64,000 bases of DNA from Neopestalotiopsis rosae. Lineage: Eukaryota > Ascomycota > Sordariomycetes > Amphisphaeriales > Sporocadaceae. The stretch's first letter is position 1, and each line of letters begins with the position of its first letter. Below, one piece after another: positions 22,951-35,110 of this stretch. The stretch spans positions 1,674,001 through 1,738,000 of the forward strand of contig JALGAS010000005.1 in the NCBI GenBank assembly GCA_023078685.1, read 5' to 3'. The notes beneath the pieces are model-generated. The model was not told where the DNA came from. It did not search any database and saw nothing but the letters and a program-made list of their open reading frames with translations. The translations under genes were made by a program, and so were the position numbers.

Positions 22951-24009
22951 ATGTCGTCACCGTCGCCTTCTCTGCGCCGCGTCGCGCGGTCGCCCTCACC
23001 ACTTGAGCTGCGCACCGGAAGATCTTTCAAGCGGCGATTTGATATCAATGCTGTAACGGATGAACAGGAGCATGGGAAATCGCCCAAGCGCCGGGCTACC
23101 AATAAATACAGGTCGTTCAACCCATTTGAGCCGCAGCGTCAGAGACAGAATGTGCCCATTCCTGGAAAAAGGCTGTTCGTCGATCGCCAGGCTCAGAAGC
23201 AGCAGCAGCAGCAGAATCTTCCTCGACCGAGTACCCCAGAGCCACCCCTAATGGTTGGTATCAATGGTATGTTGATGAAACTGCTTGTTTCTGTTTGGGG
23301 ATGACTATAAGACTGTCCCCAATCAAAGACTGCTACGCACAGCACACAGCTGACTTATCTCTAGACAGCTACCGCAAATACCAGATGGCCAAGTACTCCG
23401 AGGTGTTGACAGAACTCGAAGCCACCCAAGAGCAAGTCACTGAGGAAGCCCTCTCTCAGACCAACACCGGACAGTTGGCCATGAAAAAGTTCGTCGATAC
23501 ACACGCCAGCATCCTCGAGTCTGTTATGGATGTGAAAACCACACTGTCGGTGTCGAGCCCAAACGGCACTCAACGTCAAAAAGACGTGCTCATATCCGAC
23601 GTGATAGCCGATGCAGAGAGACGGGCCAATACAACTGCAAAGGAACTCGAACATATATGGGCCGAGTAGAACCTGGCACATACTGATATCAAGATTCTCA
23701 AAGCAGAAATCTTGGTCTCCCTGAATGAAGTCGACGGCTCAGCAGTGGCCCCTCCTGTTGGCGATGTCGACTCGAAGCACGCTGCTGCTATCGCTGAGCT
23801 GGAAGAGGAAGTCGACAATATGGGCCGAAAGACCATGAGCGAGTATAAGAAATACGAAAGTGTACGTTTTTGCGCCGTGAGATTTTCTTCTTCCATGCCC
23901 CGATAATAATCATTCCTATGAGCTGACCAAGGAAAAGAGCATTTCCAGCAAGATCAACATTGTCGTTGGTCAGCTTGTACAATCTATGCTACAGACACAG
24001 CTTGCGTAG
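22951..24009 (+). pseudogene. coiled-coil protein gene interrupted by one in-frame TAG
   Basis: Three exons join in frame: 22951-23266, 23365-23861 and 23938-24009, 295 codons including the final stop. The first exon encodes a basic, Ser-Pro-rich N-terminus (MSSPSPSLRRVARSPSPLEL) and a Gln run. The second encodes a long helical segment starting SYRKYQMAKYSEVLTELEAT. At 23667-23669 a TAG follows ...ELEHIWAE, yet the same frame continues as convincing charged coiled coil (NLAHTDIKILKAEILVSL and AELEEEVDNMGRKTMSEYKK) through the next donor and into exon 3. That makes a nonsense mutation in an otherwise intact gene the simplest reading. Alternatives are a 125-aa product from exon 2 region truncated at the TAG, stop readthrough, or an unusual 93-nt in-frame intron (23601-23693, GTGATA donor) removing the stop. 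I do not recognise the family. Confidence 0.55.
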
Positions 24010-24587
24010 CTGGCAGCGATACTATATCGTGGGGCACCATTGTTGGACTGTTATGCTTATGTACTCGTAGAGAAGGACACCTCGAATCCGGGTCAGGTGG
24101 AGGTTAATAAGCCCTCGAAGACATGGTATTTCCTTATGGAACAGCAGTACAGGAACGCCTGGGGCCGCCATATCACTGTCACGCGAGCACAATATTTGCA
24201 TACACTCTTCAATGTCAATTCACATTGACCACCAAGAGTTCAATTTTACGATCTTTGTTCAATGTCAAAATCTAAATAATCTGCAACATACTTGTCGTAA
24301 CTACCCCGTCGCTTTTTTGAGGGGAGGAATCTCGCATCATGCAAAACTAACAAGTTTTGAGCTCCGACCTGTCTAATTGGTAGCAAAACGCCCCTGAAAC
24401 GCCAGCTCAATGTGTCAAAAAATCCCAAGATTTTGTAAGCGAGAAACAAACAACGCGGCCGGATTTAATCAATCGACTGCGTGCGGGCCAGAAAAAAAGT
24501 CCCTTCTCGTTGAGTTAGGAAAGCCCTAACTCCAGATTCCTCTGGTTTTGGTGTGGACCAATAGGAATGTGTTTGCTTGTGTCCCGT
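24010..24587. other. intergenic
   Basis: Convergent spacer between the coiled-coil gene and the aminotransferase gene. Nothing supported beyond presumed 3' UTRs. Confidence 0.6.
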
Positions 24588-25928
24588 TTACTGCTCCTCG
24601 GGCACGACGTAACCCCACGGGTGGTCCTCGCGTCCGTACATGATGTCCTTGAGCCAGTTCTTAACCTTGAGGGTCAAGTCACCACCCTCGTTCTTCTTGC
24701 CCATGGGGAAGTTGACATCCTTTCCGCGGTGGTGGATGAGAGAAATGGGGCAGACAAAGTACTATTAAAAAAAAAGGGTCAGCAATCAAAGTTTTAAATT
24801 TAGACTTTTTCGAGGAAAGTGGTCAAGGAAACTTACGGCAGTACCCGAGGCGAAACTCTCCACCAGGCGCCCCTCGGCATCGGCCTCGAGGACCTCGTCA
24901 ATGGTGTACTTGCGCTCGACGACGTCGATCTCGTCGGCGCAGCGCTCGCGGACGAGCTGGAGGACGCTGCGGCGCGTGACGCCGTCGAGGATGATCTTGT
25001 CGCCCAGGGGCGCCGTGACGAGCTCGGTCCGGCCCGTGTCCTTGTTTTTCCAGAGCACGAAGAAGTTGCTGGCGCCGGCCTCGGTGCAGAGCCCTTGCTC
25101 GCCGTACAGCCAGAGGATCTGGTGGAAGCCGCGCGTCTTGGCCTCGGACGTGGCCAGGAGCGAGGGGCCATAGTTGGCGCCCACCTTGGCGTAGCCGAAG
25201 CCGCCCGCCCAGGCCCGCACCATGTCGGCGGGCGACGTGTGCAGGCGCATGCCGCCGGCGGGGGCGTCCATCTGGGGCATGTACGAGGCGATGATGAAGA
25301 GCATGGCCTCGGCCGGGGCGGCGACGCCGAGCTGCGAGTGCGTGCCGATGAGCGTGGGGCGGATGTAGATGAAGGAGCCCGGGCGGTCGCGGGGCAGCCA
25401 CTTGGGGCCGTCGACGGCCATGAAGGCCTTGACCAGCTTCTCGACCTCGGAGGGGGGGAAGCTGGGGAGCGAGATGCGCACCGACGACATGAGCAGGCGC
25501 TCGGCGTTGCAGTCCGGCCGGAACAGGCGCAGCTTGCCGTCGTGGCCGCGGTACGCCTTCATGCCCTCGAAGCACTCGGTGGCGTAGTGGAGCACCGAGG
25601 CCGTGGGAGACAGCATAAACGGCCCGTAGGGCTTGATCTCCGGGGCCGACCAGCCCGTCTCGGCGCTCCAGTTGGCCACGAGCATGTGGTCCGTGCAAAT
25701 GGACTTGTTGCCGTTGGCCGTCACTCCCGGCTCGGGCACCTGCAGCGGCGACTGGGTAAAGGAGTAGGTCAGCTTGGAGGCGTCGAGCTCCTGGTAGACG
25801 GCCTTTTGGCCGTTGCTGGCAGGGCCGGCGGCGGCGTGTGCCTCCTCCATCTTGTGGTCAATGGCAGTTGCCGTGAGGTCGACATCTGAGCCGTTGTTCT
25901 GAACGTTGGAAATAGCACCGGGCGCCAT
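24588..25928 (-). CDS. BAT: branched-chain amino acid aminotransferase
   Basis: Two exons, 25928-24837 and 24761-24588, with a 75-nt intron, give 421 aa. It is a fold-type IV PLP enzyme that interconverts leucine, isoleucine and valine with their 2-oxo acids, using 2-oxoglutarate/glutamate. Visible signatures are YGPFMLSPTASVLHYATECF then EGMKAYRG (about 101-127), FIYIRPTLIGTHSQLGV (186-202), and the PLP-lysine motif GYAKVGANYGPS with Lys248. LCTEAGASNFFVLWK and DKIILDGVTRRSVLQL follow. The short second exon carries the conserved C-terminus (LIHHRGKDVNFP, DIMYGREDHPWGYV). The N-terminus (MAPGAISNVQNNGSD) is not a clear mitochondrial presequence, so a cytosolic isoform is likely. A TGACTCA element about 390 bp upstream fits general amino-acid control. 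The exon junction restores the family sequence, so the model is firm. Confidence 0.95.
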
Positions 25929-28715
25929 GTTGGAATTGTGTATGATGGACAGTTTAGCGTAAACAGTGAGGTTTCTTGGGAGAACAATCTCAGTGTGTGT
26001 TTACTTTGCTGGCGTTGCTCGCAGCAGTAGTTTTGTGGCGTAGGACTAGAGACTTTTCTAGAAAGGTTTAGTTTGATCTTTATTCTCAGTGATCAGGGTT
26101 GAGACAAGGAGAGAGTTCAAGTTTAGAGTTGTAACGGCCACGAAGTATGTGACGGACTCGAAAGAGAAACCGGAAAAAAAAGAAAATCTTCTCCTTTGGA
26201 TTGTAATAGTATGGAAGGAGGAACAATGTGACAGGAAAAGAGAGTGTGAGTGAAGCGTGACATAGGTAGCCGGGTGCAAAGTATAAATCAAGCAAGTCCA
26301 AAGGAGAAAATCTAGTGACTCATTGGCCAATGAGGTGCGGAATTGGCGGGACTCGGCGTACGAAGATCTAGCAAGGGCGCGACTAGGCGGAGTGGACTTT
26401 GCTAAAAGAAAGACCCGGTATTATTCTTGATACCATTGATAAAAGAAAAGATTAGAGCCTGTCCCCATGTCACCGTCTTGCATATGACCTGGGCGTGACC
26501 TACTACAGCATAGTACACACTTGCTCCTAGTTTACAGGGTATCTATTTCGTATACTCGGTCACGCATTGAAGTTCTGTATGTATATGTATGAATGTCTGT
26601 AGCCATTGACGACAATATCATTGAGGTCGGGACTGTAGATAGATGGCAAGTTACAGACACACAAACAGACAGACAGGTATGCAAGCATTCGTTTCTCTAC
26701 TCCGAGCACTACATACTACACAGTACATATAGTACCCATGCGGACTCGTAATGATGGTTCACCAACCCGAAGGAAGAACTACCACTTCTGGCGGACAGCA
26801 TAGTGACAGACCAGCCCTGCAGCCAGCTCAAGACTCTTATCATCATGTGATCCTCGAAAAATGCTGCCGGCAGCTCTTGGGGATCATAAACCCGTCAGTG
26901 TCCTGTTTGTATTGACCCTCGTCTCTTCGCCTGGGCCGCTGATTGCCTTATCAATGGAGGGCCGAAGGGGGGCAAAGAACGCCCAGGAGCTGCCAGCCTG
27001 CATGCTAGAATCTGATCTCAGCATGAACGAACGAAACACAACACTGCCTTTCCCCCAATAAGCACCGAAAAACCCAACCCCGGCAATGGCGCGTCGGGTG
27101 GCAGGGCGAAGAAAAAAGATCTCGGTTTCAAGCGGGCAGTTTTCTCTGCTGCTGGCTTTTACGCCGTTCCCCAAGCCCAAGGGCCGAAGGTGCAAGTCAG
27201 GTGCGTCCCGGGTATAAGTGGGTCAGCCATTTGGGTTCACAAGAACGGGGTTCGGCGTGGGTAATAAAGGAATTCGAGAACCGACCACCAACAAGAAAAA
27301 AGGACCATGGTCACGCTGATATGGGGCTGATTGGCTTGCCCAGAGAAGAAAAAACACTACATACACAACAAACTGCGCCCTACAGGACACGCCCTACAGT
27401 AGTGAATGGGTGTGCGAGATGCCTGTCAGGATTCAGGAACAGCCCGTATAACGCTGCGCAAATGCGTCACACCGCCGTTGACGGCCAGAAACTCAATTGG
27501 CCAACCCGCGTTGGACGATGTCCGCCGAAATCGCACCTTGCTCGCGCCCTTTGGTTGAACGCGAGGAGCAACTTCTGCATGTCTCCAGGTTCTTGTTTCC
27601 GTCTTGGTAGCGAGGAACCCGGCCAGTCGGTGCACTGTTCGTCTGGGTATACACATAGTACTATGCAAATTCGGCCGACCCTAGTAACATTGGATTGATT
27701 GCCCCCCGGGCCTTGTACGAAGTATCTAAACTTTGGCCGAAGCGGCCCCACGAGGTTGGCTCCGGGGCGGAATTGGCAGGACACGCGAGTAAGCCGAGGG
27801 TATGCGGCCCTTTCCACCTGCCCCAACTGACGGTAGCCGCATAATGATTAGATCACGGTTCTTGGTTCCAGTTATGATTATGGTCTTTTTGTTTCACTCC
27901 TTATCGGATTGGATCGATCCTCTCTATTGTGACTGATCTTGAATCTCTAGCTAGGTGGCAAGCCCAGCTCGTGGGGGTCCCTGGTTCACGGATTGTTCTG
28001 ATTTTTTTTTGTTCTGTTTTCTTCTTTGGTGCAATGCAGCCGGACTTGCCGACGTCTCACTGATCGAGCATTTCCCCACACCGGGATCTCGATGTCTGCG
28101 ATTTGTGCAACCGCCAGAGGTCTGGATTTTGCCGTTCCTGATAACGAATGGCATCCTATAGACGTGCTCCCTACTGCGAGCGGCTTCCGGCGTTCCAATG
28201 CTATGATCCTCCGGCCGGGATCGCACCCGAGCTCCGCGTTCGTAGCGTCGTATTGCGGGCGCCAACATTGCATGACCGGTTGCACAATATTGATTGATTA
28301 TTTACCACAGTCCGGGGTTGGCACCTTACCCCAATATTGGTGTCACCGAAAGAAGCCGGCAGTCAGCTTTTGCCCGTCTCAGACTTCGAAATGGACGGCA
28401 CAAAGCGGTCCTCAGGATGTGATTGTTTAGTCCACAAATTGTCTTTACACAGACGCTGCATCGAAACAGCCTTCCAAGAGTGTGTGCTGACCAAGCCCAG
28501 AGAGTGTGGCCGAGATGCGACTCAACTCCGACGGTGACTAGCAAGACATAGTCTGCAACTTGGCTTGCTTCTCGTGCAAACATCTTTCCAAATGTACATC
28601 GATACAAGATTTCTCCCTGTCGAGTAGTTGCTGTTGCCAGACTGGATGGATAGACGTACTCCGTGCGCATCTATTAGACTTGATTGCCATTACATTGGCT
28701 GGTCGGAGACCAAAA
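25929..28715. other. 2.8-kb intergenic
   Basis: It holds the aminotransferase promoter and leader on the left and the Gyp1 3' end on the right. The rest shows no supported gene. The open frame at 27201-27698 and its antisense partners have no domain and no plausible exon context. Confidence 0.55.
26316..26331. promoter_or_regulatory. TGACTCA (Gcn4/CPC1-type) site joined to an inverted CCAAT pair
   Basis: TGACTCA is at 26316-26322 and overlaps the palindrome ATTGGCCAAT at 26322-26331, both about 390 bp upstream of the aminotransferase ATG. TGACTCA is the consensus for Gcn4/CPC1/CpcA bZIP factors, and CCAAT binds the HAP complex. The placement upstream of an amino-acid gene is what makes it credible; binding is inferred. 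Confidence 0.5.
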
Positions 28716-30935
28716 TCACAGCTGAAGACTTCCCGAAGGCGCCCGGCTGGGACCACCGCGCAAATGCGCTGAAGAATTCTTGAAAAGGCTCTGCCATATA
28801 TAGGCCTCGCTGAGCAGCAATTCAATGTCTTTCTCAGTCCAGTCGCGCGTTGGCAGTGCCTGGAGAAACATCATGATTTCCTGAAAGTCCATCTTGACCA
28901 GCTTCGCTGACCATTTAACCAGGAAAGCTGCACATACATATAGATGAAACTCGGAGAACCCTTGTTCCTCGGCCTGTCAAGAATTAGAACTGTTCCACAG
29001 TAGCAAAGACGATCAAGATCTTACCAAATATGTATCCCACATTCTGATCGTATTCTGAACACTGATTTCTCTCATAAGCAGACAATTCATCCATCTGAAG
29101 CTAAATTGTATAAATTCCACGTGCTCATTCTCCAGATGTTTGGCGAGATCGGCGTCAATTCTTGCCGTCAGATCACGTAAAGAAGCCACTTGTCGTTGAA
29201 TGCCGGGCTGTGCGACAATGTAGTGATCCTGGATGCCGTCCAAAAGTTTCGTCAGACACCAGAACGAGTCAGCCTCTACAGCGTCGAGGACGGGCTTGGG
29301 TAATTGTCCAGGATCCATGCCGCTTTCAATGTTGTAGTCGGTGATGTAGGTTCCAAGAAAGACCTGCCAGAAAGGAGTGACCAGGTCATTGATGCCCTGA
29401 ACGTAGCCACTTGCCGGATGCCGAATCGCCCAAAGGTAGAGAATTCGCTCCAAGGATCGTTGTGTCGCTTCATATCCGTAAAGTTCAATGTGTGGGTTGG
29501 TGCGAGGAACATCGATGCTGATTTGATGCCAAATTGCTTCGTCCAGGCCTCTAGCCCGACCCCCTGTCGCGGGCGTACTGGGACGCTCAAATGCTTGCTT
29601 CACTCCGTCCAAGTACTCTTTTCGTTTTCTTTCCAAAGTGGCGACACGTCTTTCGCTGCTGGTGGGCAAATAACTCAACAGGAGCTGCCATGTCATGGCG
29701 CGCACTTCCTCTGGAACACCTCCCCACGCCAAAGCCCGCAAATCGGGGAGAGATATGGTTGTCGCTTGTAAGATCTTTTTGAATTTGTTTATTCTCGTCA
29801 CTCGGGAGTTGAGAGCGTCGATCTCTTTCTGCGATGCGTTGGCTGGGATTGCGGGGTGATTGATCAAATGAAGGGCGTTCGCCGGATCTGCATATCATAT
29901 TAGAAGTGAGCTACCACGCCTCATACGAAGGTTGCCGTACCTCTGAGGATATCCTTGTATTGGGGTCGCAATATCTTCCCCTCGCTCTTTTTGGGCATTG
30001 GGTACGCTGGCATGGGCCTCTCAATCGCGATATCAGCGCTGTTGGAGTAGCGCCGCGACGGGAACCCGAATGATGAGTCGAAGCCAGGAGATGGGGCACC
30101 TGGATCCGTGGCCTTGCCCTGTGCAGCTGCCATACGTCGATTTTTCCTTTTCATGTTGGACAAACTCGGTAGACCAAAGTCGTCGCCGTCATCGTCATCG
30201 TAACCGTACATGTCATCACCCTCGGGGTCATCCGCGGTCCAGTCTTTGTTTGTGTTGGATAGGAAACTAATGTAGGACTTGATTGGTGGAGAGGAAGGGC
30301 CACCTTTCTTGTGCAGAGGCGGAGAGCTGACATCGCTATTTCGGCCTTTGAGCGAAGTCGAAGACGGAGGTGTGCGCGGTCGCGATGAAGAGGGCCGTGA
30401 CGAGGAGGGTCGCGAGGAAGAGCCAGACACATTGCTGCAGGGAACCATAGTGAGCTTCATGGACATTGCGCAACGAGCATATATAGTCATAGAGCGACAA
30501 CCTACAGCGAATCAAACTTGAGCATATCTGCATGAGAATACGACGCGCCAACGACTAAATTGGATTCGCGACCTGTCTTCTTGGGTGTTGCCTCTCGCTG
30601 GAGTTTCCAGAAAGGCGAGGTCGACCTGATCGCAATGTTAGCGCCGCTATCTTCAGTCAACAAAGAAGCAAACTTACTCAGACCGGTCTACAAGCAGGCC
30701 AAGTGGACATAATCAGCAAGCAGAACCATATTGTACCAATAGCAGGACATTGAACGTCAAGTTTTGAGTAACGTGGAATCGAGAGCATTCGTTTGGAAAA
30801 CATACCGACTTGAACCATTTCCTACGTCATCCACTCGTGTTAGCAGCAACCAAACACAATGCGATCAGGGGAAAGGCATGAACATCTACTCACTTGCTGG
30901 GGTGGCTTCTTGCCACTGCCCGAGGAAGAGAACAT
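28716..30935 (-). CDS. GYP1: Rab GTPase-activating protein, TBC domain (Gyp1 type)
   Basis: Seven exons: 30935-30894, 30821-30806 (16 nt), 30687-30678 (10 nt), 30625-30506, 30434-29941, 29887-29025 and 28973-28716, giving 600 aa. All phases agree and introns are 51-118 nt. The N-terminus MFSSSGSGKKPPQQ leads to SPFWKLQREATPKK, then a Ser/Pro-rich and acidic region with a poly-Asp patch. The TBC domain spans about 275-560. It has the arginine finger in IDVPRT (Arg356), the glutamine finger in YVQGINDL (Gln391) and WCLTKLLDGIQDHY, RWMNCLLMREI and MWDTYLAEE further on. The last splice joins MWDTYL to AEEQGFSEFHLYV exactly as in the family. Family knowledge: Gyp1 switches off Ypt1/Rab1 at the Golgi. 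The two microexons are inferred from frame and splice signals and are the least certain part. Confidence 0.88.
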
Positions 30936-32165
30936 GATGAGAGCGGGAGGTGTGCGACCAGGTCGCAATTATGTGACGGTCGAGGACACACTATCTTCTC
31001 ATTTCATGCTGAGCTCCAGGACAAGACAGGTAGACTGGTGTCGGCAGTAGAAGCAGCAACAATGGCTGGTGGAAAGCCAAGGTACTGTACCTACGTAGAG
31101 CACACGAGCCAACTGTCTAGGAACCCCGCTAGCAACCAGCCGTTCTTTGAGACCTGGACAACCTTACTGATGGGCGCTGGCAGGCCAAGGTAGGTGATGT
31201 ACCCAAATGCGATGTGCACAGAATGCGATGCTGATATTGTCGAGAGCCGCCTGTATGATGATGCCAAAAGCACAGCTCGCAAATCTCGACGAAACATCAA
31301 CCACCTCCTAGCAACGTCGGTTTGCGCACCCAACAGCTCACTCACGACCAGGTGGGGCAATAACTCAGTTCGACTACCTAATACAGAGTACTGCTGGGGG
31401 ACCTGCCACGCTGCTTAGGTAGAGCCCCGCTCTTCTTTCATGTAATCTTCCACATTCAGTCTGGAAGCCACTGATTGAAGTACATACGTAGCGTGATGGA
31501 GCAGTCACCTGTCACGGCCATACTATGATGCCTTGCCTTGTTGATATGAGGAAATGAACACTCTTGAACTTTTCACTCGGCGTGCTGTTTGTCCAATTGA
31601 GTACAGATGTGCAGAAATCTTTCCAATTCCCGAAAAAAGATATAGTAAATGTGCAGCTGCCACTTTAGGGTACTTCTGAGACAAGACACACTCGTACAAG
31701 TACAGCAAGCACCAGTGCTGGCGGTCATTTATCAATCAACCTGGTTGGCACAGCTGCAGCTAGCGCCTCTCCAGCTGGCACCGGCACAAGCAAACGCCAA
31801 TCTTGAAAGCCACAGTACCTAGAGCTGCGAGATCAGCAGCCAATCACATCCTTGTTGCCCCAGGTTTTTACTGCCGACTAGGCCCAAGACTGCGATTTCC
31901 CTTCACCACAAGCTCGCCAGCGACCTCAACCTCCTCCTCACGAACAGGCGGCCGCTACCTTTGAGCAACATTTTTTCTTTTCATCCTTGCTCCCGCCATA
32001 CTATCTCTTTCACTGCACTCTGTTTCCAGTATCGTCTATTTGTGTGCGACACAGTCATTTGCGCGTTTGCCAGCGCCGACTTTGCCGTCACTGATAACGC
32101 GAAAGCACTGGTGCGCTGCTCGACTGCAAACCCTCCTATCCTTTCCAATCAATCGAGCCGCCACA
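30936..32165. other. intergenic (divergent promoter region)
   Basis: It lies between the divergent Gyp1 and Hrp1-type genes and should contain both promoters; the ~200 bases before 32166 are pyrimidine-rich. No gene is supported. Confidence 0.6.
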
Positions 32166-35110
32166 ATGGCAGAAAACGAGAACTTCGAAGACGATCTCTT
32201 CGCTGATCTGTGAGTGTTTGCCCTCTGAGCTTGTTTCGAGAGCTACAACATCCGCAACGATTCTCATCTGACCTGAGAGCAGTTACGATGATAACGACGC
32301 GCCCTCCGCACCCGCTGCTGCACCTGCTGCACCTCCTCCACAAAAGGTAGAGCCGACATACGAACCTGCTCAGGCTGCCGCAGCCCCCATAGCCGAAGTG
32401 AATGCTTCTTACGATAATTACGCTCCAAGTGGAGATGTCCATGGTCAAGGTGGTGATTACCACGACGCTGAGGAAGCCTACGATGATGACGACGATGTCG
32501 ATTTCAACCTTGGAAATGGTTCATCCCATAATGTTGCACCCAAGCAGGAGGAGTCTGTCGCTGCTCCGACTTTTCATTCTGCCAAGGGCCCTGGTGCCAA
32601 GGAAGATGGGTAAGTCTAAGTCGTTTTTCCTTATACAGTAACATTATTCTGTGGGTAAGTCGCGATTCGTCGTCAACCTGGATGGGCACCCTCGCACCTG
32701 GGTGACCGAAGCATGGTGTTGTGCCATCATTTCTGGTACCTTCGTGGGGGCACAGTAGTCAAAGATCGGCGAGGGTCAAGGTGTTGCTACTCGGCAGGTC
32801 AGGGATACAGTTGCTCTGGACACAGAAATACGCATCAATTAGCTGTCCATGCCAAGAGGGGGATGCGCAAGGAGATATTCTGCCGGATAAGACCTCATTT
32901 CAACATCTTGACACGATCTACTTCACTTGTTCGTACACACAAAATCACACTCCCAGAATAGGGGAGGAGCCAACACGCACAAATCGATGAAGGTTCAGGG
33001 TGCCTGAAAAGCTTCTCGAGAAGAAAGAAGAAGGCTTCGACTATAGTCAGTACATGATACTCTACTGCCTCCATAGCCATCGTCAGATCATAGGCTCATA
33101 AAGAACCACGGGAAGTCAGACTTCTTCGCTGGTTGTAACAAGGATTGGCTGCGAATAGCGCTCGAGGCCATGATCTAGCTTGACGATAGCAAGATGACGA
33201 GGAAAGAACAAGAAAATTCGACAACTTCATCATCGTGGCTTTCGCTGCAGTAGCCGCTTTCCAATGGGAATTGCTGTTTGTGGCCCGCCCTCGCTATGCC
33301 TGCTGGTACATCCCTTGTCAGCTGCAGACGCCCCAATCGTACCCTGAACCTTCCATCCATGGAGCAAGTTTCCCTCAGAAGACTCGGATAAAGGGTTGAT
33401 CACAAGTGGAGGAGTTTGTCCTTGGTTTGAGTCCTGAAGACCAGACTGGCATTCGGAAATGACGATATGGCTACAAGCTTTTGTCCTAGCTTCAAACTGT
33501 CTGTTATCAGACGAAGGCGCGCCCAAGGGAACACTGTGGCTGGTGGCTTTCGGCCAAGCAGGCGATTCTTGATGGGCTCATTCTCAACACAACCGGGCAT
33601 ACAAGAGAATATTAGCTGGCGCGAGTGGTTGTCACAGATATTCGATTTTCTGGATCTTTTCATGCTTTTTGCAGACTTTCAATTAGCACAGATTGATGAG
33701 GATTCGGTTTATAACTAACGATGTAATCTTTACAGAAAGATGTTCATTGGTGGTCTCAATTGGGAGACGACTGATCGTAAGCCGAAATTATCGATCACTG
33801 ATTTCAGCACCAGCGTTGCTAACTTGTTTAGAATCCCTTCGTGACTACTTTTCCCAGTTTGGTGAAGTCACCGAATGTACCGTCATGCGCGACGGAGCTA
33901 CTGGCAGATCTCGAGGCTTCGGTTTCTTGACTTTCAAGGATCCCAAGAATGTAAACACGGTCATGGTCAAGGAACATTACTTGGATGGAAAGATTGTATG
34001 GCTCACCATGGCATTTATCTCGAAATACTCCGAGAATCAATTAACTAATGGGCTATGTAGATTGACCCCAAGAGAGCTATTCCTCGTGATGAGCAGGAGA
34101 AGACGAGCAAGATCTTTGTGGGCGGTGTCAGCCAGGACACAACTGAGGCTGAGTTCAAGGACTACTTCGCTCAATTTGGCCGCGTTGTCGATGCAACCCT
34201 TATGATGGACAAGGATACCGGAAGGCCCAGAGGTTTTGGGTTCGTCACTTTTGAGAGCGAGGCTGGTGTAGATAACTGTACTCAACCTGGCCAAGTCTTG
34301 TCCATCAACGGCAAGCCCATTGAGGTCAAGAAAGCTCAACCCAGAAACAACATGCAGGAGGAAGAGGCCTCACGCGGCCGCGGCAAATTTGGCAAAAAGC
34401 CTGGCTTTGATGACCAAAACAGCAACCAGAACCAGATGCAGAACCAGATGAGCCAGAGCGGCATGACGCCGCAGGTCATGGCCCAGTATATGCAGAGAAT
34501 GCAACAATACATGTCCATGATGCAGCAGCAGGCTGCCATGAGCAGGGGCATGGGAATGGGCATGATGAACCCAGCTATGATGCAGCAAATGATGCAAATG
34601 CAGATGATGGCCCAGAATGGTGGCCAAGGTATGAACCCGGCCATGATGCAACAGATGCAAAACCAGATGAACCAGATGGGCAACCAGATGGGTCAAGGTG
34701 GTGGCCAGGGTAACGATCAACAACAGCAATTCGGTGGCCAGCAACAAATGTTTGGAGGTCGTGGTGGCAGACGAGGTGGCCGTGGTGGATATCAGGGAGG
34801 TGGCTACGGCATGGGTGGCGGTAGTGGTGGTGGTGGTGGCGGCGCAGGAGGAGCAGGCCACGCCGGTGGTGATCCGACGTCTTGGGAGGGCATGTATGAC
34901 GATGTTCCCCAGCCGAACTACAACCAGGGCGGCCGCGGAGGCTTCAATCGCAACAGGGGCGGAGGACATCAAAGCCCTTCGCCCGCCGATCCCAACGCCG
35001 CACCCCCGCCCAACGCACCCACTGGCCCCAAGAATGCTGGGAAGCCTGGCGCCAACTATCGCGGAGGTGGACGTGGCGGCAACCGTGGATACCATCCTTA
35101 CCAGCGCTAG
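32166..35110 (+). CDS. HRP1: two-RRM RNA-binding protein, Hrp1/Nab4 type
   Basis: Five exons: 32166-32209, 32283-32609, 33736-33776, 33832-33995 and 34061-35110, giving 541 aa. The N-terminal ~120 residues are acidic and Pro/Ala-rich. RRM1 (about 125-195) has RNP2 KMFIGGLNW and RNP1 RGFGFLTF. RRM2 (about 209-285) has KIFVGGVS and RGFGFVTF. The linker KIIDPKRAIPRDEQEKTS is characteristic of Hrp1/Musashi-like proteins. The C-terminus is Met/Gln/Asn-rich and then RGG-rich (GGRGGRRGGRGGYQGG), ending GYHPYQR. Hrp1 belongs to cleavage factor IB; it binds the polyadenylation efficiency element, shuttles from the nucleus and acts in nonsense-mediated decay. The second intron is 1126 nt, far longer than any other here, and reads GGG-TAA across its donor, so retention would end translation before both RRMs. 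Confidence 0.92.
32610..33735 (+). other. unusually long (1126-nt) intron of the Hrp1-type gene
   Basis: It runs from GTAAGT at 32610 to CTTTACAG at 33735 and separates the acidic N-terminus from RRM1. I looked for nested genes and for box C/D or H/ACA snoRNA signatures on the sense strand and found none that convince. Frame continuity (GAT-GG | A-AAG) supports the junction. Confidence 0.7.

Noticed and set aside
24819..25889. 356-codon frame antisense to the aminotransferase
   Set aside because: Full mirror of a well-supported enzyme gene; the composition is that of reverse-complemented G/C-rich codons.
27201..27698. 165-codon frame in the 26-28.7 kb spacer
   Set aside because: No domain, no signal, comparable antisense frames at the same place; chance is sufficient.
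32980..33010. GATGAA...CTGA pair inside the long Hrp1 intron as a box C/D snoRNA
   Set aside because: Spacing is far too short and no terminal stem is present.
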